Source of the DNA: Ischnura elegans
Lineage: Eukaryota; Arthropoda; Insecta; Odonata; Coenagrionidae
Direction of reading: 5' to 3'
Length of the DNA: 64,000 nucleotides
Assembly (NCBI RefSeq): GCF_921293095.1
Contig: NC_060259.1
Location: 45,861,812 to 45,925,811 of the forward strand
Shown here: piece by piece, positions 22,945 to 35,900 of the stretch
Numbering within the stretch: position 1 is the first letter of the stretch
Layout of the letters: each line of letters begins with the position of its first letter
Translations under genes and position numbers: made by a program
The notes under the pieces: model-generated
Database searches by the model: none
The model's input: only the letters and a program-made list of their open reading frames with translations
Told to the model about the DNA's origin: nothing

Positions 22945-24290
22945 ATCAATACAACGCCTTGAAGAGGCGGTAGCTTATTATTACTATTTGGTATCAGAAT
23001 TATTATCATACACTTATTATGGAATAATTATCACCAAGCGCTTTTGCACATAATTTATGTACAATGATGGATATAAACTAAATTTCACTGAGCAGCGAGC
23101 TTTCAGCATTCCCAAAAATCATTGTATCAAGTATTTCTGAAGGATTTACATTTACTACACATTTCGGAGTTCAAAGATTACGAGAATACGAAGTAGCGAA
23201 TTATTTAAAAAATGAAGACTATTTCGTTTATTTTTTTTGAAATCTTCGGCAAAATCAAAATCCTCTCAAAAATACACCTTCCCTTAAATAAACTAATACT
23301 TAATGATAAAAACGCTTTTACACCCATGATAAGCCAACATTTATGATATAACAATGGCTAAAAGTATACGATCTCACCTCGGTACGATAAAACATTAGCA
23401 AATAAATTTTAAGCATAATGGTGCAAAACAACAGCTCAGTGCAGGGAAAACATTACTAAATCAAGCATCGCTGTGCATTTGGTGTAGTTAAACATCAGAA
23501 CTACAAAATTTTTCACTCAAAAATACATTTGAATCGAAGATTGAAGATTGAATAATCGAAAACAGTTTTCATGGTGTAAAAATAGTCCGTATTAGAATTA
23601 CGCTAGAAACCCATATTAATGACATAAATTAAACGTAGATAATTAACATCCAAAGTACAGACTAATAAGCGGATAAATAACAAATTATGTTTCGTATAAT
23701 GGTGTACTTGCCAAGATATAGTGTACATAGTAGAGGGAAATGTTACCACTGCACATATTTTCCAGAGTTTTTCATAATTGTATATTTATACTAATTTTGT
23801 GCCTTTTATCCCTTTTAAATCACAATGACATCTAAATAAATAGCACGCGAAACTTTTGAGTTGTCCCAATACCACATTTCTAATTCAATGCATTAAAATC
23901 AAATCCTTAAACTCTTCTTATTGAAGCGATGAGCTTTATCTTCCTCATTCTAATATGTACGTGAATCAACAATTTTCGCCGCGTAAAATCCTTTTGTTTT
24001 TACTGCTTTATGCCCAAGTCAACAATATTTAATGATCCCAATTTTAATCCAGCCACTTTATTCCATCATTTACCTGTTAATCATACATTCTTAACAATTT
24101 GGCGTAATAGTTACTGAGAGAATTGGGATTCTAACTCATTCTTTGATTCAGTCAGAAAAATGGTTTGGTTATTTGAGGGTAGAACTTACCCCAGACTACA
24201 CCTCAAGTGGTTGAATAAGGCATATTTTGGGCACGCAATTCCTTCTAGTTTTGGATTGTTTGTATTGTTACTACCCATTTGTTTAGGAGT
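22945..24290. other. AT-rich DNA, no gene recognised
   Basis: No feature was identified in this AT-rich stretch apart from the start of an unsupported plus-strand open stretch at 24160, which runs into the SINE at 24297. Confidence 0.45.
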
Positions 24291-24296
24291 GTCGAA

Positions 24297-24362
24297 AGGC
24301 TTCACCCCGGTTTTGAACCCGAGACTCTACTGTCTACAGCCTTACGCTATGCTCACCAGGAA
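24297..24362 (-). repeat. tRNA-derived SINE head
   Basis: On the minus strand an A-box-like TAGCGTAAGG (near 24341-24350) is followed by a B box GGTTCAAAACC (24309-24319 on plus), with GTAGACAGTAGAGTC between. It is a tRNA-like polymerase III promoter without an intact tRNA fold. Confidence 0.5.
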
Positions 24363-24825
24363 ACCACGCTCCTCTATTCCTCTTTTATGTTGTGTTCTTG
24401 AAAGCCCTCGTTTTCCCCCTTCAAATAATTTCCTCTTTTGGTATTTTCTTAAAACCTATTCAATAAGCACTTGAAGAGTTGTTGCGTTTTCAAATAAATG
24501 TACTCTGTAGACTGTTTTTAGTTGCCCAGGGCAGTTTTTCTCGGTCCTCATGTATACTTAATGGAGAAAGGGGTGTAGCCATGTATTTATATGACTTTAC
24601 AGTCCCTTTGTGGCACGTTTGAATATAATATTAAATCGCCGAGGAATCCGTAAAGTCAGAGAAAACCACGCTCCTGTATTCCCTCCAACTGTGTGCGATC
24701 TTGAAAGCCCTCATTTTCGCATATTCAATAATGCCTATATTCAGATTTTTCTTAAAATTAATTGAGAAAAGCTAGAAGAGTTCTTGCTGTTACAAAGAAA
24801 TATACTCTGTAGAGTGCATTTACAT
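24345..24825 (+). repeat. Imperfect tandem duplication, ~310 bp period
   Basis: 24350-24530 and 24660-24825 are related in the same orientation. Both contain AAACCACGCTCC, TTGAAAGCCCTC and a T-rich block, then GAAGAGTT and TACTCTGTAGA. The spacer between them includes GGTGTAGCCATGTATTTATA, which recurs at 25681-25700. The family is not recognised. Confidence 0.65.
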
Positions 24826-25030
24826 CTAAATCCACGTAATACCCTGCAATCCACCTACAGGGTGTTTAGCAGGAAGATGAGAGATAGGCTGTAGAACAGA
24901 CTTTTTTCCGTGATCTATGAGTCTGTTACGACATCGTTAGGACTCAGAAATAAGTTAGTTGACAGTGCAGCTTACCAACGCATCCATACCCTAATGCATG
25001 TTTCTGAATTTTCCTCTTATTTCTGACACT
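24823..25030 (-). mobile_element. Non-LTR 3' end, family A copy 3 (short)
   Basis: The stretch ATCCACGTAATACCCTGCAA then CCACCTACAGGGTGTTTAG mirrors the 3'-terminal segment of copies at 5545 and 52505. Sequence beyond it (24865-25030) is similar, inverted, to 54887-55060, sharing TTCAGAAACATGCA and GATCGTGGAAAAAA-type blocks. It is a truncated retroelement end with an adjoining second repeat. Confidence 0.55.
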
Positions 25031-25674
25031 ATATACATCTAGATCTCCCCAACTTCCCGCGATCCACTTCAAGGGCACCTGGTTGGGGGCGACCATTCAC
25101 CAACATGCAGCATTTAGTTGCTCAGTGCATTTTTTTCTCCTTCTCCATAGATATTCAATTGAAAAACGGGTACACAGTGAGCTGAAATCGAAAAAATCAG
25201 GCCAAAATTTGCTGTAGTCTTAAGTATTGATTAATTAATGATTTTTTTTCGATTTGTTTATTGTAAAGGTGAAATACAACTCGTTTCGGATGCTGAAGTC
25301 CACAATGTTGTTTAGGAGGCCATTAGCAATTAAAAATAGGTAAAAATTGATGCGGGAAGCATTGTTGGCTGGTGGGAGTTGAAAATTTGATACGGGAACA
25401 TCTTGGGAATGATAGAATTTCTTCTATTGATAATAACGTTAGCGCTATCAAATAGTTAGATTTAGGTAAATGATGATTACAAAATGGTATTAGGTCTTTA
25501 ATCTTGAAAATTTGGCCACTGAAGCGCAACGATATAAAAAAATACCCTTATCAAAAATTTTAATTTCCAATTGCTCAAAAACTAAAGATTCTGTGAAACA
25601 CTGATATTCTTTTCTTAGAAAATTCGTTCATTCCAAAAATCATTTTTTGCTAGCTTTTTTCAATTTTAGCCCAC

Positions 25675-25765
25675 TCTGAGGTGTAGCCATATATTTATCT
25701 GACTTTACTGTCGCATCATGGCACGCTTGAATATTACGCTAAATGGCCGTGGAATCTCGATCGGA
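25675..25765 (+). repeat. Third copy of the 24.6 kb repeat unit
   Basis: GGTGTAGCCATATATTTATC, TGACTTTAC, GGCACGCTTGAATATTA and a GCCGTGGAATC block match 24570-24650 in the same orientation, with substitutions. The sequence between the copies (25035-25670) is AT-rich and unassigned. Confidence 0.6.
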
Positions 25766-26884
25766 GATAAAAAATGAATAAATGAGGATTTGAGGGAAAG
25801 GAAGGAATGGCTCACCCCCTTGACGAGTCTCTCACGCTGGACTAATGCCTTCTGGCTTCTTTGCTACAGCCTCTCTCTCATTTGCGGTGCAAAAAATTGC
25901 GAGGCATTCATCTACAGTGGTCACTTTAGGGCAGCAATCCTTTGGAGTCGTTTTATTGGGCAAAAACCAGAATTTGAGATGAAAAAAAGTGAGCGGGTTG
26001 AGGACAAAAACAGAGACTTAGGCCCACTCGGAAAAATTACTCGGTGGGTGAAGAGGAATTAAATAACTCTGATACCTGCGCATTTTCACAATTTCTGTGT
26101 TTGCACAAAAAAGGCATACGTTAATCATGCCTTAACCTTTTCAGTGACACATTTTTCTCCTCGTTAAAATTGTTTTTTTTGGAATTCATGCTTCATAACC
26201 GTTTGAACACTTTTGCGAAAGAATTTTCTGATGTTTCACGCTGTAAATGTTTAATACCATCCATCCATAGTTATCAACAGATTTAAAGCCCAGAAAATAA
26301 GAATTATCTAAAGGCAATGCCCATTTTAATGCACGACGTGACTGAAAGGGTCAAGTATTCAACGAGTTGTTTTTGCGTTGCATCGAGGCCATGGCTAAGT
26401 AAAATGAAATAAACCACTTCCTGAAACTGCATCAAACATAGATCTTTTGGTTATTGCTTGCTATGTGGGGGACACTACATGGATAGCCCCTCGAGAACCA
26501 TGCGCCCCTCATAAATCCACCCTTTTCTTGACGGTATCCCTAAAAAGCGCGCTGCGAAAAAATCACTCAGTTAACCCTTTTGGAGTTATAAACGGAATAC
26601 AGCCCCTATCTTCTAAGAAGTTATGAACGCCAAACTATTTACCCATCTATCTTCTTCCCATACTCTTTATATGCGTATCTACTATAATGTGCTGCAGGCT
26701 TACCCTTGTTAACAGTTATTACTTCCATAACTAAACCATGTAAAATACTCAAAACAATTTTAATGTTCAGAGCACTAAGTAAACTGGCGACTATAACTTT
26801 AGCACTATTAAATTTAAAACACTAAAACAGACGAGTTTTGCCTACAAAGTGACAAGGAGGACCACCAGGACAGTAATGACACAG

Positions 26885-27040
26885 ATGGGTTGGTTGAGGT
26901 GTTGCGGATGATCGGGAGGAGTATGCCTGAGCTGTTGTATTACGTGATGACACTCCTGAAGGGTGAGGTGAACTGTGGTGGTTGGTCAGCAGCAATGTAC
27001 CTGAGCTATTGCATTGCGTGATGACTCACCTCCAAGCAGT
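26885..27040 (+). repeat. Imperfect ~75 bp tandem duplication
   Basis: Two units share CCTGAGCTRTTGYATTRCGTGATGAC (at about 26926 and 27000) with a preceding TGGTTG block. The period is near 74-75 bases with several substitutions. Confidence 0.55.
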
Positions 27041-30000
27041 TTCAAGTTTACATATCCTGGTAACGTAATCTCTACCCCAAACTGCCTCATTGGCCCTTGT
27101 GCGCTTTCATCTCACGTATCTGTGAGTGCGCTTTTTTCGCATAATCATCGGCGACCCCTTGCGCCAGCCGGGGTGGGAACCAAAAAATCTTACCGTACTC
27201 CAAAAAAACTTCTACTTCCTAGAATTATTCTGCCCTGCGTAAACTCGTGTGTTTCGTCATAATCCTCGCGTAATGGAATTAAAATTCTTTTTGGTTACTG
27301 ATAAAGAAAGACAAGAAGTGCGACTTCTGACCTATATTGCCACGCACTTAGAACCACAAAGTATCATCACTCTTTCGTGGCCAAATCTGCTAAATTATAA
27401 AATTCCCTCCCCAATGATAGAATATTTGAATTACGCAGACATTCAAAACAAAACTTAACTATCACCTTCTACTTAAAAGCATAATTCGGTGATTCAATGT
27501 ACAAAATAATTGGACCTATGTTACTGTTGCTCAGATATAGTTATTTGTCTCAGCTTGCGCCAAAAAGAACCTGGAACCATTTGTTACTGTTTACTTATTT
27601 TTTATTACTCATTAAAATTTATTTGATTGTAAATTTTGATTTATAAACGCGTGAAAAATTTATTTCTTCAGTAATGTAGTTCAGTTTCTGTTTGTGGTTA
27701 TGTTCACATTAAAAAGATATGTCACTTTGTTCATTATTGCATTGTTCGCTTAGGTTTAAATTATATGACATGTTTTCGATACGATACCTCATCATTACAG
27801 CTTCGAAATCAATACTCGAGTCGAGTGTAATTAATCAGATGTAATTTACATTTGGGGGAAGGGAATAAAGGACGTTAAATGTTGAAGAGAAGGGCGTTCT
27901 GTCCTTGGACGTAAAAGTTATGCCATTCTTCGACAATATCTCTGTGGTTGCAAGAATGATCTAGAGAATGTCTTCCTCTTTCCTTTATACTACTCTTATT
28001 TAGTTTGGCTTTTATTACCACCGAGCATTCCAATTATTTGATTCATGCCTTGCGTAAAAGAATTCATTCTTTACCCTCTGTGGATATATATTTATTCCTG
28101 TACCAGCGAAACGCTCCGTTGGCCTTTCATATCGGCGTTTTTAACATAAAAATTAAAAGTAAACGAACATCCATGCCCTTGGAGCAACCTAACCAGTCGG
28201 AGGACGAACTCTTGAATGCGTTGTTCGTAAAATACTTTGGGATAACCATTGCTCGGTATCACTCATGGAGTAAAAAATTGCGCTAAGTGTGCGAGAAATT
28301 CAACAGTAAACTCGGATTTGTAAAATGAATTCTCGGCACATGCCATAGAAAGGTGAGAGAGATAAGCTACCTGACTCTATTAGGCCTCACTTGGAGTATA
28401 CTGTTAGCGTGTCGGACCTTTATGAAGTAGGACTGATTTCTGAAATCAATAGGGTATAGCATAGCGGTTTCAGATTCCTGATGAGTTATTGCGAAAAAAA
28501 GTGCAGCGTTTCCAATATATAAGGAGAGGATATTTTCGGAAGCGTTAAGAAAAATAAAAGCTAAATATACTATACAAATTCTGATCGAAATTTTTCTCAA
28601 GCAACATGAAAAATAGTTGTAGTGGCACTGACCCTTGACATTTTCAGATAAAATATCCACACTTTTGACTGAAAACAACTGTATTTTGTGTCATTCATCG
28701 CATGCATTGCATAAAATGAGGGGGTGTAGTCACCGTAGAGGTGGCTCGCAGCGTGTTGTATAAATGTAGTTAATAAAGCTGCGGAAACAATACATTGTGT
28801 CTTGCTATTACGGGCACAAATTTGACTGAAAGAACTTTGTTCTAATATTTCTGGAATCTAAGCCTAGTTTGTAATTTAGTGTTTTGCAACGCTCAATATT
28901 ATTCGTGTGAAACCTGTGTAATGTCATCTGTTTTCTTTATAAAGTTTTTTAGGATTCTTATTATAAAATATTGTTCATAAATTGCATCTTTTGGTGCTGT
29001 AGCCAGCAATGTAGTAAGAAATAGTTTCCCTACCGATATGCTAAGTTGTCATAAAATATTCAACAGAAGAATTTAAATGTAAAAATTCATGCATTTGGTC
29101 ACGCCAAGCGTGAATCGCTCCATGAAACCCAAGACTATAGCGCAAATACATGTGCGTAGATAGCTCAAAATTGCAAAGGGCTAATAATTGAAATTAAGTC
29201 TATACATGCTAGGTTTGAATCAAAAAAGAGTCTACCGCGGATACATTAAGTTGAGAAAGCACTCGAAAGTGATATGATGAAAACATACAGCGCACTTACA
29301 GAAAAAACAAATGCAAACAAAACATGCAAATATTCGTCTTTGCAAGTGCCGCGATCAATTTCAAGAATTGGAAACTATTGCTATTCGTGGTAGTACGCGG
29401 AAAGAATGACATCTTAAATTACTTTGTACTTCAGTCTATTTCCATTTGCCTCTTCCCGTGTATATGCCGGTCCAACACACACAAAGACCTGTCGCTCAAA
29501 AGCAATTTCGTAATGGAATTAATATACACAGAAGATTAGGAATTGTTTCTTTATGCAAGGTAAAAATCAATCAATGGCAATATAGGGAAGCAATGAAGGC
29601 CAAATCAAATATAACTAGTGAAAGGAAAGTGAAAAAAATCTCTCAATCACCCTTACAAGTGCAGAGATAGTCGCGATAGTCGAAGAAGTGAAAAGTAGTT
29701 CCCATCCTTAGATATCCGAAGAAAGCCCTTCTGCTTGATTCGTGGGGAATTTTTACACTATCTGGAAAATAGTGTGCTTATAATATGCAAGAGTTATTTC
29801 TTCTCTTTAATTTACACAAAATGAGATATTCGTAAACTTATTTGACGCAAGCTGAAATTGCTGACTGACCTAAAAATCATCGTAGTACGTCAATCAAAAA
29901 ATGAGCTTTATTGTCGTTTGAGGAAAAAATAAATTATTTGCAGAACTTGCGTGTTTTTTGTTGCAGCAATGCAGGAAGTAGAAATTTTATTGGAGGTGGT

Positions 30001-32052
30001 CGGTTCTGGGAAGGACTCCTGATGTGATAACTGTGAATAGCGATTGGCTGCTTGTCTCTAGAGTTGCCAAGGTTTCTCAATACATTTTACTGAAAACCTA
30101 TAAGTCACTGTAGAGAGTAGATCTAAAAATACTTTTATCGCTAATACACGAAGATGATGATGTAACTATTGAGCTTACGTTGCGTGGCGAATCCTTGAAA
30201 GTAGAAAGTGGTCAGATTTCGTTTTTTTTAATTTTCGTGTGTGAGTACTACTTTAGTTAATGCAAAAGTAATAGGTCAGATGGATGCGTTAAGTAAATTA
30301 TAATAATGACTCGGCCTGTTCTTTGAGAGGCCATTCTCTCCTTTCTACTATTGCAAATTAGAGTTCTGTCAGAATGAATGCGCTACCCACAAGGTTTCCA
30401 AGATTAGCAAAAACTCACCGGTTAGGTGTCATATTTTGTTTTCTTATCAATATTCTAAGCTTCGCGCCATTATGTGTCCAATATTTTCTGAATTTTAACT
30501 GCATGGTCTCTCTATAATTTTACCACCTTTAAGTCCTAATGTAGTATCAAAAAATTTCAAAACACAAAATAAAACGTACCAATGCCACAGGTTCACATAA
30601 ATTCACTCACCAAGTTGGAAGATCATAAAAAAAAGAGATCAAATTTTGTTCTTGTTAAAATATGAGGAAGTTCACCAGTCGGTGCTAAATATTTACTAAT
30701 GTTTCGTGACAGGTACTAGTAGGCCTATGTGTCACTAACAAGCTTTTTACTTGAATGAAAACACAATTTATTACTCAAGACAGAATTATGATAAGATGTC
30801 TGAGTCTCTAAATTCTAGCATATGAATGCTGAAATAATTCATAGCTTTCTGCTTCTTTAATTACCTTAATTCTCGTGGCATTATTATTTTTATCATACGC
30901 ATTTTATTTGGCCAGCACAGACAATTTTCATCACTACGAAATAATTGAAAATTAATCTACAAATTACGTTTATTTTGTATATCAAAGCATAGGTAATGAA
31001 TGGGTTTCCATTTTTTTCATATTTTGGCACCAAACTATGAGCATGAGTAAGTTGTATATATTTAAGTTTTAGGAAGGATGAATAATAAAAAAGTAGATTA
31101 CGATTGAAATAAAATGGCTTCTATGTAATTTTTCGAATAGAACACTATAATAAGTCAATGATTTCTATAATTGAAAAAACCACGAGTGTCCGAGGCATCG
31201 CATTTGAGAAACAATTTAATTTTCGAGAGAGCGTTTTTGGTTTAGAATGACCGAAAACTTTTTCTCGATCACGAACGAGCGACGACGGACTTCAGTCACG
31301 AATTATTAACGATCTACATAGCGATGAGATCGATATTAACGATCGTCCAGCCATGTAGCTCATGGTGGATTAGCTGATAGTTCCCTATTGGCCATAAATT
31401 TCTCCTAAAAAGAGCATTTAGACATCGTTATTGTTAAATAGCAATCCATGATAGCCGATATGATCCCTAAATTTCTATTTTTACGGTCTTGGCTGCAATC
31501 ATGGCATTGCAATTTCATTCGTTGGCCGTTTGATCCACCAGAGAGTTTGGAGATATATGTTGCCGTTCTAAAATGTTTTCGACTGATTTCTTTTTTAATG
31601 TTGATTTTTCATTCTTTTATTTTATTCAATGCTGCGTGTGTTAATATTGCCTGCTATTACTTTAAAATATTTATGATGGTACAGATTGTTTTTTTGAGGT
31701 TTTAATCTTCTTGGGTCTTAATTTCTCCTAGGCTTTGGATCCACGGAAGTGGTTTCAATTTTTGAAATCATGATGTTGTTGAAGCTCTGTAAGCGTGGTA
31801 AAAGAAAGGGAGGAACATTCTAACTAGGGAATTTTGACCGAGACAAAGATTAATTGAGGCCAAACGCGACAGAATGAAATAATGTGCTACGCATCATAAC
31901 TTGGTTAATTTAAACCAGAACAGTAAGTCTGGCCGCCTATCAACCTTTCTGATAAAAATTCTATAACTGAATATAAAAGAACAGAAGCTCAAATATATTT
32001 ACTTCTCTGTCCTATGTCTACCTTGAAAATGATTGCTGGATATGTTTAACTC

Positions 32053-32078
32053 ACTTACTTACTTACTTGCTTACTTAT
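32053..32078 (+). repeat. (ACTT)n microsatellite
   Basis: About six copies of ACTT, with one ACTT to GCTT change. Confidence 0.85.
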
Positions 32079-33357
32079 AGCAAGAAAGTTGTAACCTTAC
32101 TTTATTATCACGCGAGCAATATGCAGTATTCACCAGTATATCGATTTCCATGGAGGCAAGCAGGTGCTTAATATGCTATCTGACGACATCTTTGACTATT
32201 ATTACGCCTTTTAATATTTGATTGGGCGTTGCATTTTAACATTTCTTTAACTTTCGAGTGAGTCACAAAATGGAGATAATTTTCCCTAATTGAATCTTCC
32301 CATCCCATATTACCTCAGATTTTACGATAAGTTGCTACTTTTGGTGGTTATGAACCTCGGCCTTTAAGAATTTGTGCATTAACTGTGAGATATTTCCAAC
32401 TTTCGATAATTGCACAGGAAGTGAAGTATTGTTATTCACGAACAGGTTAGGATATTAGGAATTCATGAGTGGAAGTGGAAAAAAGATCTTTAAACTGGCC
32501 ATAGTGTATGCGTTTTGTCCATCTTCAAGTCTTTCGTATGAATATTAAAAAACTAAGTAGCTACACACTTTTTCTTACTGTCCAAACATCGAAAATGAGT
32601 GTCATACTGATGAAGTTAATCTTTTATCTGTCACCAAATAATGTTTTTAATGCGCTAAATGTTATTTTGAATGTGTGATAAATAATGAATCTAAAAGTAT
32701 ACCGTCACTTTTTAGCCCATATTTAGACTTGACTTCGCCTTAGAGAGGGGAGCGCTGTACTTACAAGGCATAACTAACATAAAACTAAAACGTTAGCTGT
32801 AACCAAAACGCATTCTGAAATTCGCCGACTGAAACTTCAGGGAAAACAATTGATCGAGTGATCAAAACCCACACCTGTCATTCTGACGTCAAGGCCTTCG
32901 GATCGGCCTATAACTGATCACTAAAATCCCTCGTCAAAATATAAAGTCATTGAGACACAGATGACGGAAAAAGGCCGATGATGTATTTAAGATACCCAAA
33001 GATGTCTGGTGCATGCTAGAGCGAATTTTTGGCGTTAGGAAATTCAGACAAATGAGTACTTTGGTTCTGGCGTGAAATAGTAACAGTGTAAATGTAAAAG
33101 TGAAGTAATTTTGTATTTACTAACATGCGGTCGCCATTTTAGATAGTTTATGCATACCGGATTTAATTATTATAGTAAAGTTTGTTATGCTAACATAAAA
33201 TTAGGAGTGATAATTTGAATGGTTAACCAAAGAGAACTAATGTTTTCTAAGTTTAAAAAAATATTAATCATGCATTTATTTTTTCATTCAATTAGGTATT
33301 ATTATAGCATATACAGAGATTATACTGGATAGTAAATATTTGTTGATATTCTTCCCA

Positions 33358-33512
33358 CATTTATCAAGATCTTCTTCAAGTCATTCTATTTCTCGGCTAT
33401 GACTGCTGTGTCGTCATCAGATCGCAATATATTAATTCTTTCTCCAGAGATATTGACTCCCAAAGCCTCTTCTTTTTGACTTCGTTGATGACTTTCTCGA
33501 TGTATTGCTGGT
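33358..33512 (-). mobile_element. RTE-like LINE fragment
   Basis: This short block matches 34568-34712 in the same orientation. Shared landmarks are CTTCTTCAA, TTTCTCGGCTATG, TCGTCA and the ATCGCAATATATTAATT block, then ATTGACTCCCAAAGCC. It covers the region around the degraded catalytic motif. It is a separate, smaller copy beside the larger one. Confidence 0.75.
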
Positions 33513-33837
33513 TATGGATTAGAGGAAAGAACGCGAAATTTATGCTGGTCAGTGGAAGCAAATGTTTATATGTGAAACTAAAAGGTACGGTAATTCGTAA
33601 CAGCATAGCAGAAAAAAGGTAATGCTTATTTATCCTCAGGTGGCGGTATTATGTCGAGGTAGGAGTTTTCCATGCTTAGCCAGTGCTCATAGTTAGTTAT
33701 CGATAGTGAAGACGCCGACAGTACCAACATAATATAAAACTGATGACGCATAAAATCGAACGTGGAGATAAACAAGATAATGCCTTTCATAAATTGAAAA
33801 TGAACTCCTTTTTTCTTTAACTTTCCGATTGAGGTGT

Positions 33838-34830
33838 TCTCATCGTCATCACTAGTCAGCAATCCTTATTTATATTCGTTCGACGCATATCTCCATTCCG
33901 CTCTCCTATTCGCTAGCCTTTTCATAGTGACATAATTATGCTCTTTTACATGTTTTATAACCTGTTCTATGTATCTCATTCGGGGCCGTCCCTTGCCCTA
34001 CTTTCCTTCCACCTGTCCTTCTATGATAGTCTTGATCAGGCCACCGTGCCTCCAAATATAGCCAACTAAGTTGTCCAGACTTCTCCTTAATTTTTTTCGA
34101 AGACTTCTCTTTTCTCCCACTCTTCTTAGTACTTCGTCGTTACTTACACTGTCGATCCATTTTATCGTCATCATTCTTCGGTAGCACCACATTTCATATG
34201 GTTCCACTCTTGACTTCTTTGCTGCTGTCAGCGTCCAAGCCTTTCTTCCTTAGAGAAACGCGCTCCATATTTAACATCTGATGGATTGTTTCCTTACTTA
34301 TATACTTGTATTCTCAGCTGTAAGAAGATTCATCTTTTTGTAGAAAGCCCTCTTCGCCTGCGCTATTTTACTTACATTTACTTTCTTGCTTCATCCGTCT
34401 TTGGTTATTCGGTTTCCGATAAAACAAAATTCTTTCGCCTCGTGAAGCTTTTATTTTTCTAGCTTGGTGTTTGTTATAGCCTTCTCGCTTATGCTGCATA
34501 CTAATATAGCAGTCATCTTTTTTTCGTTGATTTTTAACCGATATCTCGAAATTATCCTTTCCATATTTGTCAAAATCTTCTTCAATCCATTCTCTTTCTC
34601 GGCTATGGCTGCTTTTTCGTCAGCAAATCGCAGTATATTAATTATTTTTCCATGAATATTGACATCCAAAGCCTTCTCTTTAATAACATTGATGGCGCTC
34701 TGGATGTATTTATTAAAAATTGCGTGGAACAGTGCAACCCTTTTCTCACTTCGTTTCCTGAGGTGTGCCACACAATCTTTTATCTTGGTATCAATACAGT
34801 GTTCATGTTTAGTCCCTGATTATTATTTGT
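33838..34830 (-). mobile_element. RTE-like LINE 3' half, degraded
   Basis: Reading on the minus strand: a block with ILRFADEKAAIAEKE, where FADE stands in place of the catalytic FADD/YADD (near 34630); a thumb block ISRYRLKINEKKMTAILVCS; then EMWCYRRMMTIKWIDSVS and VLRRVG (34120-34200); HGGLIKTIIEGQVEGK (near 34000); and a KRLANRRAEWR tail near 33900. It ends in a GATGACGATGA tail at about 33840. Frames are broken in several places. It is related to the copies at 11640 and 19456. Confidence 0.85.
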
Positions 34831-34834
34831 CAAG

Positions 34835-35384
34835 TCCGTAGTTTAAGTTACTATGCATGGTACAAAATTTTGAGGTGATGGTTATTGCATCATTGTGGTC
34901 ATATGTCATCATCATTGTGGTCAATAGCTGCTGAACCTACGTCATAAGCTGAATTGAGGAGTATCATTTTCACAAATTGTCTCATTATTGGCATCGGTCG
35001 TTAATCAATATTTGAGCTTCAGATTTGAGGGAAGGAGGTTTAAAACAGTTACCAATATTTTATATTTGGTATAAATTTACGTGGTAAAATTATTTTGCGC
35101 TTAATTCCATTCTTTAAAAGGTTATTTGATGTACGTTTAAGTTAAATATTTCTCTACAGTCTTTAACACCGGTTGGGTATATAGCAACGGGTGATTGGAA
35201 AAAATGCGCACAACAAATGTCGGGCGCAATTGCATATTTTCCTCTGAAATGTTACTTGCCCGTCAGGGTCAATTATACAAATTTATTGCATGCATGATCA
35301 TCATTAGGTCGCTTCTCTAATTCAGTATTTCCAAAAATATTATATAATGTTTAGTTCTTTACCGGCGAAAAAATGAAGTAACGA
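34835..35384. other. No feature recognised
   Basis: AT-rich spacer without a supported feature. Confidence 0.4.
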
Positions 35385-35900
35385 CTTCTCGGGTTTTGCA
35401 CTGGGTCAGGTCCTCTATATCTCCTTCCAATGTTTCGATGAGCAACTCGCCCATCGTCTTCAGGTATTCAGGAATCCAATACCATTTCGTCCAATCCTCG
35501 AGCTTTGTATAAAACAATCCGTGGTCGAGAGCGGTTCAGGGTCTCTTGATTGGCAGCCAGTCCCCTTGGATTTTCAGGAGTCGGTCCCATATATAGCCTG
35601 TGTTGTAGCTACATTATCTGTTGATCGTGTTGTCGTGCTCTCGAATCTGAATGGATTACTTCTCTAAGCGGTCCCAGAATCCACGTGATCGACATAGGAG
35701 CTCCGCTTCTTCCGAGTTAATCATTTGATATTCAAGGATGCTTTGCTCAGCCAATGCCCATTTTTCCGGTTGTCCTAATCGTAGGAAAACTTTTTAAAAT
35801 TGTTGCAGTTGCAAACTGTTGCAGTACCATAACTTTTTCATGTGCTTCCAAAATGTTAAATTTCTTCCATGTATTGCCATAAATGGATGATTACCGCCAA
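35385..35900 (-). pseudogene. Decayed protein-coding tract, family unknown
   Basis: The minus strand holds several protein-like open stretches that change frame. One contains LGQPEKWALAEQSILEYQ, another GPTPENPRGLAANQETLNR and IVLYKARGLDEMVLD, and upstream lies NILEAHEKVMVLQQFA. Each is broken by stops or frameshifts. The amino-acid composition is unlike the chance translations of the flanking AT-rich DNA. I do not recognise the family. A pseudogene of a cellular gene, a decayed retroelement protein or an endogenised viral gene are all possible. Confidence 0.4.

Larger units (their letters stand above)
25770..33350. other. AT-rich DNA, no gene recognised
   Basis: About 7.6 kb hold no supported exon, RNA gene or recognised transposon. 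Two small tandem features inside it are listed separately. Open stretches up to 103 codons occur (for example 25790-26062, 28005-28286, 28367-28678) without family resemblance, signal peptides or splice sites I would defend. Intronic or intergenic status cannot be told apart. Confidence 0.5.

Noticed and set aside
28005-28286. 93 codon plus-strand ORF
   Set aside because: No flanking splice sites, no family resemblance, length within chance expectation for a window this size.
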